From contig JAQGAU010000236.1 of the NCBI GenBank assembly GCA_034698045.1, positions 1 to 33,533 on the forward strand: DNA of 33,533 bases. The letters run 5' to 3'. Under the pieces are notes generated by a model. The model made no database searches. It was given only the letters and a program-made list of their open reading frames with translations, and was not told the origin of the DNA. The stretch is from Paramacrobiotus richtersi (Eukaryota > Tardigrada > Eutardigrada > Parachela > Macrobiotidae). Position 1 is the stretch's first letter; each line of letters starts with the position of its first letter. This document shows, piece after piece, positions 1 through 10,794 of this stretch. The position numbers and the translations under genes were made by a program.

Positions 1-585
1 ACTGATTTAGCATTCCCCGCAAGTTGATTTCCAGTCAAGATGCCACTGGTCAGAGGTTATTAGGGCTGACAAGAAAACGTTTTAGCATACTGTAGTTTAT
101 TTCTAAGAATATGCCGATTTTTAATCCAGTTTGTTCCTTCGTTGCAGTTTGCAATGCACTGAAAAGCATCATTAAAAAGATTAAAATTTGTAAAAATTCG
201 GAATGCTTTTCAACATGAAGATTTACCAAGCTACTTAGAGTACATCAAACAGATGTTACAATATGCAACTATTATGACAGCGTCATCGCCGCTTACGATC
301 CTTTGCGAAAAGTATGATAGATTATTGTCTTGTGCAACTTTATGTTTGATCTATGTAATACGCATATGACACCGCATATGATTTCCGTATTTGTATCTAA
401 AAACTAAAAAGTAAGTTTAGTCCAGGCAAATAAGCTGGATCAGCTTAGTTGTGTTTATAGGTGTCTGTTGTTACCATCAAAGTCATTACTTTTCGGACAT
501 ACTTTTTTTACACTTATAATTCTACCATATACAGTTTTTTGCGTACTACAATCTAAAAGGATAACGTTATTTGCATTCTTTTATT
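1..585. other. Left-edge stretch with no recognisable gene
   Basis: I see no coding exon with a convincing protein, no tRNA-like cloverleaf and no repeat unit here. The stretch is moderately A+T-rich and has stops in every frame at short intervals. It could be intergenic DNA or a long intron of a gene lying to the left. Confidence 0.5.
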
Positions 586-978
586 TTATCGATATACTAA
601 TATCAAAACAAATTTCGGCTGCAATTCTAAATAGTTAATGTCATCGCTAGCTTGTGCCATCATAAACTGTGGGAAAATATGGAAACGCAACGGACATGTA
701 CATTCTGATTGAGTACCATACAACAGGGCGTCGAGCATGGCAGATGCTCTAACCCGGAACCTGGCGGTGCGCATATACACAGCATGGATCGTCGGACGCT
801 GGCAACAACGTCGGAGAATTGTCATTACAGTAATCAGACTGATGTAACTCTCTTTAATATCCGCCGGCTCACTTTGATGCCCACGACAGATACCTCTATT
901 GACTTTGACCATTAACATTTTAGTACTGTCACGAAGTTCGTTGATAGTGTCCCTCTGTGCTGTGCTGCCGTTAGTCAT
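586..978 (-). CDS. Unidentified 130-aa ORF, possibly a first exon
   Basis: A continuous minus-strand frame runs from an ATG at 978 to a stop at 586. I do not recognise the product. The first 35 residues look like a plausible soluble protein start with charged, helix-like composition (NELRDSTKMLMVKVNRG). The remainder is less protein-like. A GTGAGC donor-like site lies about 107 nt after the ATG and a CAG acceptor-like site about 70 nt further on, so only the first part may be exon. There is no signal peptide or membrane span. Nothing in the neighbourhood points to a function, and it may be a chance ORF. Confidence 0.22.
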   Translation of the reverse strand: MTNGSTAQRDTINELRDSTKMLMVKVNRGICRGHQSEPADIKESYISLITVMTILRRCCQRPTIHAVYMRTARFRVRASAMLDALLYGTQSECTCPLRFHIFPQFMMAQASDDINYLELQPKFVLILVYR

Positions 979-1147
979 GGTCGTTGCAATAGCGGCCCGA
1001 GCAGAGTGGGTCAGATGCCGCCTGTTGGGACGGAATTAAACGTTTATCAAATCCACTCGACGCAGCACTCAAGTGCTTGTATTGAGTCAAAATGGTAAAG
1101 TTGCGGATTTGGATCGCAGCAGGGACGGACTATATTTCCTACGTTTT

Positions 1148-1322
1148 TAAAATATTATTTAAATTAAAATATTAAAATATTGTAAAAATAATATATATTA
1201 AATAAAATATTAGATATTAAAATATCATTAAAGTATTAAAATATTATTATTTAATATTATATAAAATATTAAAATATAATAAAATGATAAAATATTTTAA
1301 ATAATAATTAAAATATGTTTTT
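1148..1322. repeat. A+T-rich simple/low-complexity repeat
   Basis: About 175 bases are almost pure A and T, built from imperfect iterations of an AAATATT-like unit (aaaatatt, aaatatta). The composition changes sharply from the flanks. It lies downstream of the chitin-binding protein gene. It looks like an expanded microsatellite; no coding potential. Confidence 0.8.
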
Positions 1323-1377
1323 TTTTCTATAGTTTTGTTAGTTTATGATTGTAGTGGAAACACGTCCTTCAACACTG

Positions 1378-1383
1378 TTTATT
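1378..1383 (-). terminator. Candidate poly(A) signal of the chitin-binding protein gene
   Basis: Minus-strand AATAAA lies about 175 nt beyond the stop codon at 1556, at a normal distance for a 3' UTR end. The assignment rests on motif and position only. Confidence 0.4.
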
Positions 1384-1555
1384 CTTGCAGGGTTATTGTA
1401 CATCAACATCACAAAGAATGCGCGCTTTTTCTCGTAGCAACAATAAATAGTGTATTTAACGTTCAGAAACATCACATGTTTTAAATTACCAAGCTTGAAG
1501 AGCAGTGCGGTTGTTTACAGATTCAAGCGTTTTGCTGCGTATCAACAAAGAAAAA

Positions 1556-2449
1556 TCAGTATTTCTTAGCGTATCCAGGTTGGGAATACCCTTTATTTCC
1601 ATACATCCCGTACTCATAGGCTTTAGGATAGCTTTCCGGTTTGTAAGAGCGTCCTTCCGGATAGTACGGCTTTTCCTCTTTGTAAATGGGATTACAGTAG
1701 GAATCAACCTTAAAGCAAACACGATTAACAACACTAACACAATCTGTTAACATTGATCCTCTCAACACAAGCACATTTGTTTACTTTGTATGGCCAGTCG
1801 CAAACAGCCAAGTAGTTGTTAAACTTCAAATATGCCGGGCAGTCCATGTAATCCAACCGCCTAATGTTAAAGGTACTGATTATGGAGTATAGTTTAATTA
1901 TGTGGTAATCTACAGGTGCTGAAATCACATTGCTTTACTCGTCACTTTGACAAATGCTGAAAGATCGACAATCTTGTGCGACGATCCCAAACATTCCCGG
2001 TGTCTGGCCATAACAATTCTGCGTTACATAAGCATCATAATTGTTATAATTGTTGTAGTTGTATTCGGGCTGTTTATATCTGCAAGTTATATCAAAAACA
2101 TCTTGTTGATGACGATTTCTGTCAGTCGCAAAATGAACTGCTTACTCATATCTGTTTGGAGCTTCGTAGCTCGAGTATTGGTTTGGATATCCCAGATACG
2201 ATCCTCCATATTGTCCGTATGTGTATGGAGTGTAGCCATTCCGGTATTTTGATCTGCAAACATTAACCAGTGGTTACACTGATGCTGAAGCGAGAAATGA
2301 CATTTATCCCACTTGTCGTAATAGTAACCGCCCCCGCTGGCTGCGCTCTCCAGTCCAGTGGTTCCGTTCTTCGCCGTTGTATCCAGTATCCCGGTATTCG
2401 CCGCAGCATATCCAATCATGAAAAACACTATCCCTAACAAGGAAAACAT
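1556..2449 (-). CDS. Secreted Tyr-rich protein with one chitin-binding type-2 domain
   Basis: Five exons fit in frame: 2449-2313, 2253-2146, 2079-1939, 1860-1752, 1708-1556 (predicted 215 aa). Residues 1-17 are a signal peptide (MFSLLGIVFFMIGYAAA). Residues about 46-100 are Tyr/Gly/Asn-rich. Six cysteines at about 104, 119, 125, 136, 149 and 158 have spacing 14-5-10-12-8, the peritrophin-A/CBM14 pattern, including the typical DCRSFSIC and CPAYLKFN...VCDWP stretches. The C-terminal 50 residues are again Tyr/Lys/Pro-rich and end GYAKKY. The family binds chitin outside the cell, in cuticle, gut lining or eggshell; the Tyr-rich tails suggest an extracellular matrix protein that may be cross-linked. 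The last intron (1709-1751) is only 43 nt, so that junction is the least certain. The gene diverges from the LC8-like gene. Confidence 0.82.
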
Positions 2450-2864
2450 GGTGGATGTTAAACTCGGTAGATGATCAACACCGAGCAGAACTTAACTGAC
2501 CAGTTGCCGTCGGTGATTGTCGCGCTTTTTAAGCCCAAAGGAAATCGCTCCTTAGCAGAGATGTCAGCGCCGCGCATCGCTGCACTTGATCGTCTGTTCT
2601 CCGGGGGGGACTTTGTGAGCCGGAAGAATGGTCAGTGGTAATCGGATGGCGGACTGACCGATTAGAAGATCGCGGGCAGCTGCACGAACTAACCATTTGT
2701 CGGTACATTTGTCTTGTCAGTTTCATTTGCGTAATATGAATGCGTTTATTGTTGGTATCGGACTGTCACTGAATTCAAGCTTGCTTATAAGGTTGGTTAT
2801 GCAAGCGATTTAGAGGCGACATCCATATTTGGAAATAACTGTAGTGCTGTTGTATGGGACTTCC
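2450..2864. promoter_or_regulatory. Divergent intergenic region, presumed two-way promoter
   Basis: 415 bp separate the start codons of two genes transcribed away from each other. On the minus strand TTAAAAA (2526-2532) lies about 77 nt before the chitin-binding protein ATG. On the plus strand TTATAAGG with core TATAA (2786-2790) lies about 75 nt before the LC8-like ATG. Both are reasonable TATA-like elements if the 5' UTRs are about 45-50 nt. The promoter role is inferred from layout. No other gene is seen here. Confidence 0.35.
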
Positions 2865-4052
2865 ATGGAGGGAATCATAGCGTCAGTTCTGTTATGGACA
2901 GTACAGTTTGTGTATGTTTACTGCAAAAGCACCGGTAGGTGATTTTCCCTGAACTGCTGCAGGTTTTCGTTTTTACAGTTTGGCTCACGGTTTAGAACTG
3001 GCGCCCTTCAGAGTGATTCAACCAATACAGCTACATGGCTCCCATCCAAAATCTAAAGGCTACGAGTAAGTTGGAGTAATTATTGTATAATATTATTACG
3101 CATCGTTTCAGCAACTTTACACCATGTAGCTCTTCCTGGTTATCTAGTTAAAAGCGAATAATAAGCCGCTATAACCATCGGCAGTGAAATGTAAAAGGTT
3201 ATCATTTTTTGTACAGGGCTTACTGATGTACTAAGTGAACAAAAGAATCGTTTGCAAACAGTACGTATTATCCGATGCTGATCATGTATGTCCTGAATTT
3301 CGTTACTTTTAGTGCGTTTTTGTTTAAAAAGCCTTATTTCTGATACTCGTATTCATTTGCATAACGTACAATATGCCGTATTTCTAGTACCCGTTTTCAC
3401 TGTGATTACAGTATTTGAATTGATGGGGCTTTGGTAAACAAAACTCAGAAGGCAATGGTAATCAAAACGATAGCATAATTTCCTAAATTCAGCACGTCGA
3501 ATTTTCTCTCAGTGCTGTACTTCTAGTAACAATAATGCTCTCTTTTTGTACCATAGTGAGAACTCGAATCCCGAATACGTTCGCACAATCTTCAAGGTTC
3601 CTCTGTCTAACCCAATCACTCCGCACCAGCCGGACAAAAAGCAGCTCCACTCAGCCGACAACGAAGCGCTACTGAACCAACTCTCTCCGAATCGCACAGA
3701 GGACGCGCTGAACCATTCTATCCTGTCTCCAACTGACATGCCGAGTGAGATGTTGATATTTGCCACCGAAACGGCCATAAAAGCCGTTACCGCCTTTTCC
3801 AGTGTATCCGATATGGCTGAGTATATGCGCATGAAGTTTGAGTCCCGGTTCCAAGTTAGCGGGATGCCCGGCAACTGGCAGGCCAGTGTTGGGACAAACT
3901 TTGCTGCCAGCGTAAGAATCTTGAATAGATGAGTATTTTAATTTGCTGCCGTACATTTGGTGATGTGATTATTTCAGATTCGGAAGAAAGTTGGAACGGG
4001 ATTCTACGCTCGACTGAAAGGCGTTTATTTCTTAGTGTATGCTACACCATAA
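2865..4052 (+). CDS. LC8-type dynein light chain-like protein with N-terminal extension
   Basis: Proposed exons are 2865-2938, 2979-3065, 3557-3911 and 3978-4052 (about 196 aa). Residues about 113-196 match the LC8/DYNLL fold: a DMPSEM start (family DMSEEM), a helix ending in DMAEYMRMKFESRF (family DIAAHIKKEFDKKY), then NWQASVGTNFAAS (family TWHCIVGRNFGSY) and a final GVYFLVYATP strand. LC8 is normally 89 aa and is a homodimeric hub for dynein and many partners. Here the target-binding strand region is divergent and a roughly 110-aa Ser/Pro/Asn-rich segment precedes the domain. Exon 1 encodes a hydrophobic stretch (IIASVLLWTVQFVYVYC) that could be a signal or anchor. The intron joining it is only 40 nt (28 nt with another splice choice), so the N-terminus is uncertain while the C-terminal domain is solid. 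Confidence 0.68.
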
Positions 4053-4128
4053 TAATAACGTATGTCTTATGAGTACAACGCAAAAAGCTGTGCTTGGCTT
4101 AATGCATTTTAAACCTGGCGCAATGCTA

Positions 4129-4134
4129 AATAAA
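4129..4134 (+). terminator. Candidate poly(A) signal of the LC8-like gene
   Basis: AATAAA on the plus strand, 77 nt after the stop codon at 4052. Motif and spacing are ordinary for a short 3' UTR. Confidence 0.5.
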
Positions 4135-4611
4135 CAGACCACAGACAGCAACTGTACATATGCGCTACGTTTTACATACACGTTTAACATTGCATATTAA
4201 AGAAAGGGCAGAAATGATGGCGCTTAATCGCTGCTCTAGGAAAACGTTTTAAGTTAACAGTTTCTAGCTATTTAATAATTATAAGAGTACACATAGTTAG
4301 AGCGGATAAAATGGAGTTCCACGGATTTGATTGGTTCCAACATCACAGTGTAACCAATATGTATTCACACGTCCTTTGCCCTGAAGCGAACACGGTTTTG
4401 TGGTTTATGCGGTAAACATAACTTTATTATTTATTATTGTGCACTCATGCATATACATTCTCCATTATATTATGCGATATCTACAGACTTGCTATCGTTC
4501 ACGTAAATTGGTTCGGTATTTTTCGCAAGCGCACTATCATAATTATATATATCAATACACCTGTTCTTCAGGTTAAGTGCGGTTTTTTAAAACTGGCTAG
4601 TATTAGTGGTG
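4135..4611. other. Convergent 3' intergenic region
   Basis: This lies between the ends of the plus-strand LC8-like gene and minus-strand cyclase-like gene A. Two overlapping minus-strand AATAAA motifs (4423-4428 and 4430-4435) lie about 180 nt after the gene A stop and probably include its poly(A) signal. No other coding signal is seen. Confidence 0.5.
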
Positions 4612-7600
4612 CTAAACCTTTAGATCAACTTGTCCCCGGAACTCCGTCTTCATGGTGTTCCGCACAAGAGCACGTGTTAAAGCCCCGATATGGATCTTCC
4701 ACGCTTCACCGTGCGAGGCAAGTCTTGACGCTGTGTTGACCGTGTCGCCGAAACTGCAATCGCATAATTATAGTATGCCGCACGAATCACAAACATAAGC
4801 TACGTTCGTACAGACAGTATCGAGGGCGCTTCTTCCCGATAACTCCGGTAACGCAGGGGCCTTAAAGCAGTAAAAACCACGAGTAGTTATCAAGACACTT
4901 CTGAGACTAGTTATGAGCTACACGGTCCTTACCGGAGTTGATGCCGAACTTAATGGCCAACGGAAGACTAGACCAGCATTTGTTAAACGTGTGAAGAAAC
5001 CCAATTGCCGTGAAGCAGACTTCGGAAGCGTGATGATCACCGTTCCGGTCAGGCACACCACTGGCTACCTGAAATCATGTGAGATCGCTCGTTGCGAGCA
5101 GTTCACTCGAAGTATTTGCTACTACTAACCATGTAGCTGTCATTGATTGTCTCCACTTTGTAAACGTCTTGCACCAATAAAACCTGGTCAAAAGCCACGA
5201 ACATCTGGTTCAAGAAGTCTATTACGACCAGCGATGATTTCTCGTGATCGGTGACAAAATCACCAAATCCAAGGACATATGTGAACATCACAGTAACACT
5301 TTCGAAAGATTCCGGGGCAACTGTGCCTTTCAGCCGCATATCGGTCACAACACGCCTGTAGAGCAAGAATATTAGGTTACTTTGTGGTTTGAACTTTGAA
5401 CATCAGTTATTGGTTTTAGACCTTCAGTTAATACGATTTTCGGGTAGCAAAGCCTGGAAACTTACTTCGGCAGGATTTCTCGAAGTAGATTATCGCACTG
5501 CACCACCTCGCTCTTTAGTTCGGCAGTTCTTTGGGCTACCGCAGCTTCCAGTACTTTGGCATTTCTCTCTAGTCTTTTTAGCAGCGAGATGACCAGACCT
5601 TTACTACTGCTTCCAAAATGCTTGTGTGCGATGCCACGGATTTCCGAAATGCTCGGACGGTCGGCTGGATTCACCGATCGACAACGTTGGATCCGTTTGG
5701 CAAACTCCACAGATGTGGTTACAGCAGTTTCACCCGGTCGAAGGCTAAATCGAGCTACAAGTTTCGGTAAGGTTGCGCGCGCGCAGAAAATCTTTGTTAA
5801 CGTAAGCACAACAGTTCAAATCCCTGGATTTTAATCAGCGTACCGAGACCATACTCAGCCCAAACACCACCGGGGAACAGTCTATCCACAATCCAACCGA
5901 GAGCGAAAATGTCCGACGCCGATGTTGCCGTCAGTCTGGCGGTGACGCCTTTTAATTCCGCCAGTTCAGGAGCTACCATAATCTCTTCAAATACAGACTT
6001 CAGTTCTTCACTTTCCAAGGACGGAGCAAACGTGCTGACCAGATCGTTTATTCCTAATTGTGCAATTTTAACAGTGAAATGACTGTCAACTAAGCATGTT
6101 GAGGGCCTGAAATTTCCATGCCGTTTTAGCGCTGAGCTATGGACAGCATACAGTCCCTACAAACATCTTGTAACTGTAAAGAACGGCATTCTTGTTCCAC
6201 TTATGCAAACCTCTAGTAAATCTGCAATAACGAAACCACGCAGTTCCGCATCTTTCCGCACATCGTCGATGATGTCAGTCAGGCATCCTCTTCTGCAGTA
6301 TTCCGTGACGAATGTGATTTGATCACGTTTAACAGCGATACCAATTAACCGCACTATATTGACATGATCAGTGATGCGCCTGATCTGCAACATTAACACA
6401 ACGCACATGAATGTTGGTAGCAGTTGGCTGAGTGCACAAAAAAGTACTTGTTTCAATATAGTCAAAGCGCCTTCATTGGGAAAGGGGTGGTCACGGTAAG
6501 AGTGCCCTGACAGGGGAACTGTTTCGGTCCAAACCGGATACCCCTGGAACGAGCATAAGCCCGCATGCGGCTTTTCTTGGAAGTTCGTCTGCTTAGAAAT
6601 CAGTTTCTGTTAAGGTGTACACCGACGTTAACCTAACTGATAGAAACGAATACCTCTCCTTGCAAGTCGTTTGGATCAATCCTCCACCAGGATTTCTCAG
6701 CTCTCGCGATGGCATTGATCCTCCTTAAATTCATAGCAGTTAGGTACGGTTATTAAAAGGTACAACCTTCAGTTTTACAAGAAGAGGAATACCAGATGCA
6801 TAATCCAACCATTACGGTAAGAACCGCCACTATTCCGACAACAATCCCGGCCAGGCTGCCTGCACCTGATAAATGACAAGCGTACCGGTAACGTTGCGTG
6901 TACTTTGACATGGCTTGTTTCCGAAAATCGTTAAGGTTACCAAAATTCTTGCACGCGGGATCGTTTTCCAAATATCCGCATAAGGGCACATTCCTAGGGG
7001 GGCGCCCGTCAAATGTTCTCCAGATGAGGGTGCGATTTGGAAACGCCGTAACGGGACCGCCGAGGACGTCCACATGCAACGCTTTCTGACATTAACATAA
7101 AAATTCAACAACTTGCCATGGAACAGATAGTTTGTGGAAAGGTGATTCCGATGAGCTTACTTCAAACTGACCAGACCCGATACTGAAGCTGTCTATGCAA
7201 ATGCGATTTTCCCGTTCACCCTTGTCGTCGATTCTGTACAAGTCACTCATTGCCGGGACATTGTTGGACATTCCTGAAATCTGACTGGCAAGAATCCGAC
7301 CACTGGTCACGTCTAAACCAAGCGCGGAAGCATTCCGAATGCCCTACCGTTGTATAACCAAAAAAACTGATAGACGAACTGTACAGCGCAGAGAGTACTA
7401 ACCCGTGACTGTATTACCTATAAAGCTTTCCTACCTGAGCCAGAACGTGTACCAGACCAAATGCCGATTCGGTGTATTGATTAGGCTGAAAAACGCATTT
7501 CAATAAGTTTTTTCCAACTTTCACGTGGAACTCATTGCTTTGTCAGCTGGATTTACTTCGCCTGTTGAGTTAGATTCCAAAGCGATTGTATTCCTCCACT

Positions 7601-9916
7601 GATTTCTTAACAAATCCATCTCCTCGAACTTGGGCTCCCAGCAACCAATAATTTGGGAAAGCGACGCGAAAGCGTTCCGCGCTGTCTAAATAACGTTAAC
7701 GATTAACAGTGGCTGAATTTGTAGTTGGGGATTGTCTTGTCGTTTCGCTACTTTATCATCGGCGTCGTGCAGTTGCCATTTGACCGGTCCGAGGGTATTC
7801 TCAGCAAGAGCAACGTTGAACCATGCCTAATTCAGAAAAAGTAGCTTTACAACAGCAAGAAGTTGGATGGCAACTGGGCGTACGTAATCCGAACCGGTGG
7901 TAAGCTTTCTCCGATGTGCTTGGATCTGCAAACAATGGACTCTGTCCGAACGACGTTGCGGATAAGTTTCTGACACGGAAACTGTTGTGCTCACCATGAT
8001 TTCTCGAGTCAGCTCCGGTGCCGTTGCGATCAGCACCACTGTAACGCAGAATGCCAGCTGGTTTACATTAACTTTACAATCAAAAGGATGTACAGTGTGC
8101 GTGCACTCACCTCTGCAAGATCGTGTTATCCTATCAAAAACTGCGTCGTAGTCCACATCTTTGTTGCTGATGTTGTCTTGAATGGTAACAGGAATAACAC
8201 GAATACTCGGGTCTCGCTTTCTCAAATAGGCTATGATCCGACCGTAAACTATGGCTCCGAAAGGATACACGCCAGCAAGCTGGTACACAAACCCCACGTT
8301 TGTCCAGTTGTACATTTGGCACAAGCCTAAAATGGCTGTCCCATACAGGTTATACTGCACCGGACCGGCATTAATGGTTGTTGGGAACAGATCCCGATCG
8401 CGAAAGTTAGAAAATGAAGTACCGCTGAAAGAAGACACAGTTCACAATAGAAACAGATTCGATGAACTCTGTCACCTGTACAGTACTTCTACAGTTGTAA
8501 TGCGCTGCATGGTGGTCTTTCGGTCCTGACACAACAGCTAACAAGACTACCAAGCGTACTTGAGAATCATGATACATACAAAATCTACAACTGAGATCGG
8601 TTTCTTTTACTACCCGACAAAAATCATGAAAATGGGGTTGTTTAGAGTTTAGAGCAACCATTCAGATGCAATTTCTTACAGTTTTGCGCAGTCACACTGC
8701 CCAGCCTTTTTGTTTTGCCAAGGAAAGTTGGTTGTCTAAAGTAAGAGATTGTTTTTTGTTGTTGTCGAATAACGACAGTAAGCCATAAAAAATCTCAGTG
8801 AATTGCAAGTCTTCCGAATCATCCTGGCTTTCGAAACTTCGGGACGAACTTTTGATTAAATTTGTGCCACAATATTGTTGCAAGCGCTTAGTTTGAATCA
8901 CAGCACGTATAGCTTTCGATACCGCCAGCTCAATTTCACCGCTGCGTCACAGCCTGCGTGCTACCTGATCTTTCTGCGGAGTCGTGAATACATTATTCAT
9001 GTTGAGAGTGAATATATCCATTAAATTTTATGTACTTTATAGTGGATGCACGCTATGAACCTAGATTTTTCTCAAACCAGCGAGAACGTCTTCCGAATAG
9101 GCATCATCATATTCGATGACTAACTGAACATGTTGCTACAAACATTACTGGCTATGCTACTTACAGAGAGGCGACGAAAATGTCCCATTCTGAAAATGCA
9201 TTCAGGATTCGTAATGTCCAGCTGGTGGTTCTTTACCTAACGTACATAAATTGGAGATGTTTATGTGGTGGGGTGCTTACCGGCAGCGAGCATGGCGAGA
9301 GTCGGGTCACCGTCACATCCTGTCAATCACAGCTCAACAGTCCTCAACTCACAATAGTAAGACGCGCTTTATACGTGTCAGCACGTCACGCGAATGCGGT
9401 GACACGATTGCAAAATAGGAACTATGTATTCCGGGTTGCCCGGTACGTGTGAAAAACTTCCTTATCTTGAAACACATTAAAGTTCCAATTTCCCATAAAG
9501 AGTGAATCTGTGACTCTACTAAAAAGAAAGGAAAAATACGTGGTGTTCTTACCGGCGTAAAACAAAACAGTAATTTCATCGGACGACGGCACTCTCTGAT
9601 TCCGATAATAAAAATCCACAACATCTGTATAATAAGCGCCAGTATCACTACAACCCTTAACGTTTGGGCTAGCAACATATACACGAGAAATGTTGAAGAG
9701 ATCAGCGGCATTTTGTTCGACTTGTGATATTGCGGTGTCGATTCCCGGACCGAGAAACGGAAGTGACTGAAGTAGGAAAGGTGGCCATGCACCGTAGACC
9801 ATGATGGTGACATTTAACGTAGTCACACTGCTGATTGCGAAACTGAGAAACACATGACAAACATGTAACAGCCATATCCGTGAACGAACCATTATTGCCA
9901 ATTCGAAACAGTTCAC
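4612..9916 (-). CDS. Receptor guanylyl cyclase-like protein A (likely pseudo-cyclase)
   Basis: Exons: 9916-9553, 9319-9281, 9189-9165, 8424-8111, 8038-7995, 7925-7884, 7826-7752, 7685-7557, 7485-7435, 7343-7161, 7085-6941, 6865-6793, 6723-6654, 6588-6448, 6384-6211, 6156-5844, 5754-5466, 5355-5130, 5068-4933, 4860-4812, 4753-4612; 1007 aa. Order: signal peptide; ANF-receptor ligand domain (about 33-450); membrane span (about 472-494); kinase-homology domain (about 520-780) with HGNF in place of HRDL; coiled coil with ELKSEVVQCDNLLREILPK; cyclase domain (about 835-1000). In the cyclase domain Tyr850 replaces the first metal-binding Asp. Asp896, Glu892, the RPRYC Cys and the NTASR Asn/Arg are kept. 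It ends FRGQVDLKV, without the usual TYWL strand. Canonical relatives make cGMP on binding an extracellular ligand; here catalysis is doubtful. Translation could instead start at the Met at 9892, which gives a tidier signal peptide. Confidence 0.88.
8425..9164 (-). other. Intron 3 of cyclase-like gene A
   Basis: A 740-nt intron between the 25-nt exon 3 and the large ligand-domain exon 4. It contains an unidentified same-strand frame at 8692-8901 that translates to a polar, protein-like stretch (SSSRSFESQDDSEDLQFTE) with no counterpart in genes B or C. No other recognisable content. Confidence 0.55.
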
Positions 9917-9962
9917 CGGAAGTTACACTTTTTTACCATTTTTCACTGCACAAAAAAGTACA

Positions 9963-9971
9963 TTATATATA
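9963..9971 (-). promoter_or_regulatory. Candidate TATA box of cyclase-like gene A
   Basis: Minus-strand TATATATAA lies 47-55 nt upstream of the ATG at 9916. Transcription would start near 9938 if this is used, leaving a very short 5' UTR. Genes B and C show no equally clear element. Confidence 0.3.
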
Positions 9972-10794
9972 CTAATTGTTATGCGGACGTAGGTAAGAAG
10001 GAAAACAATGCTGAAATTGTTTTCTTGTGCATGTTTGGAAGACAAATGGGGCTCAAGTGACAGCGCTGTGCTATGCAAATCAAGCGTCAGTTTATCCTGG
10101 ACTGGATGATGTAGCATTGTAAAGCTATTGGGATAATGGCACGCGCGCACAAAACTGCCGTAAAAACGGGCAGTCGATGCAATGGAAGTTCGATATACAA
10201 CCGCGTTAATATGAGTAAAAAGCCAAACTGTCACTACGGGAATATATACTTAAGGGATGGATCTGCGTAATGGATGATTAGTTAGGTGTATAACCGTGTA
10301 TATAGTAGTAATTTTATGAAAGACACTGGTCACGGCCGGTGTCATATAGTCTGGAAGGTAATGTGCTGAGAGTAGTTATAAAATGCACTAAAGTGGCATT
10401 TTACAGTGCGTTCATGGCGATCGTGAGTGGTTATGAATTATTCAAGTTATATACAACTCTAATGATTGTTATTCGGTATGTTTTGACCTGCCCAGTGCAT
10501 TACAGTGCTGCATGCCTATATAACCGACAGAAATTTATGTTTTGTATTAACAATTTTTACACTTACATTTTTATATCATCGCTGCGTGTTTTGTGTTGTT
10601 GTTTGAATCAAACGGATTTAGTTTGATTTTGTAAATACCGAAAAATCTTATAATCGCTGCACGAATCATTAATTAAGGAGGACCACATAGAGAAACCACT
10701 TTTGTTTGATATATCTCTGCACTATGCGGAAATATTTCGTTTGCATGATTTTGTTGCCAATAGAGCCGCTTTCCAGTAATACTTTCTGGCGTGC
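9972..10794. other. Intergenic stretch between gene A and the peptidase gene
   Basis: The region holds the upstream sequence of gene A and the 3' flank of the M28 peptidase gene. It is A+T-rich. A plus-strand hydrophobic frame at 10339-10626 lacks a good start context and looks like translated A+T-rich DNA. I see no RNA gene or repeat. Confidence 0.5.

Noticed and set aside
1486-1750. Overlapping frames on both strands over the chitin-binding protein's last exon
   Set aside because: The frame ending GYAKKY continues the Tyr-rich composition and splice phase of the upstream exons, so the other two are shadows.
5757-5809. In-frame upstream extension of exon 17 of gene A (IFCARATLPKLV)
   Set aside because: Paralogues B and C enter this exon in phase 1; only the TTGTAG acceptor ending at 5755 gives that phase with the exon 16 donor at 5843. 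The extension would need a phase-0 donor that does not exist.
5810-5825. GTTCAAATCCC, similar to a tRNA B box
   Set aside because: It lies in intron 16 of gene A and I could not fold an acceptor stem, anticodon arm or A box around it.
10339-10626. Hydrophobic plus-strand frame that looks like a small membrane protein
   Set aside because: The region is A+T-rich, which produces Phe, Ile, Leu and Tyr codons by chance. There is no good start context, no promoter signal and no recognisable family.
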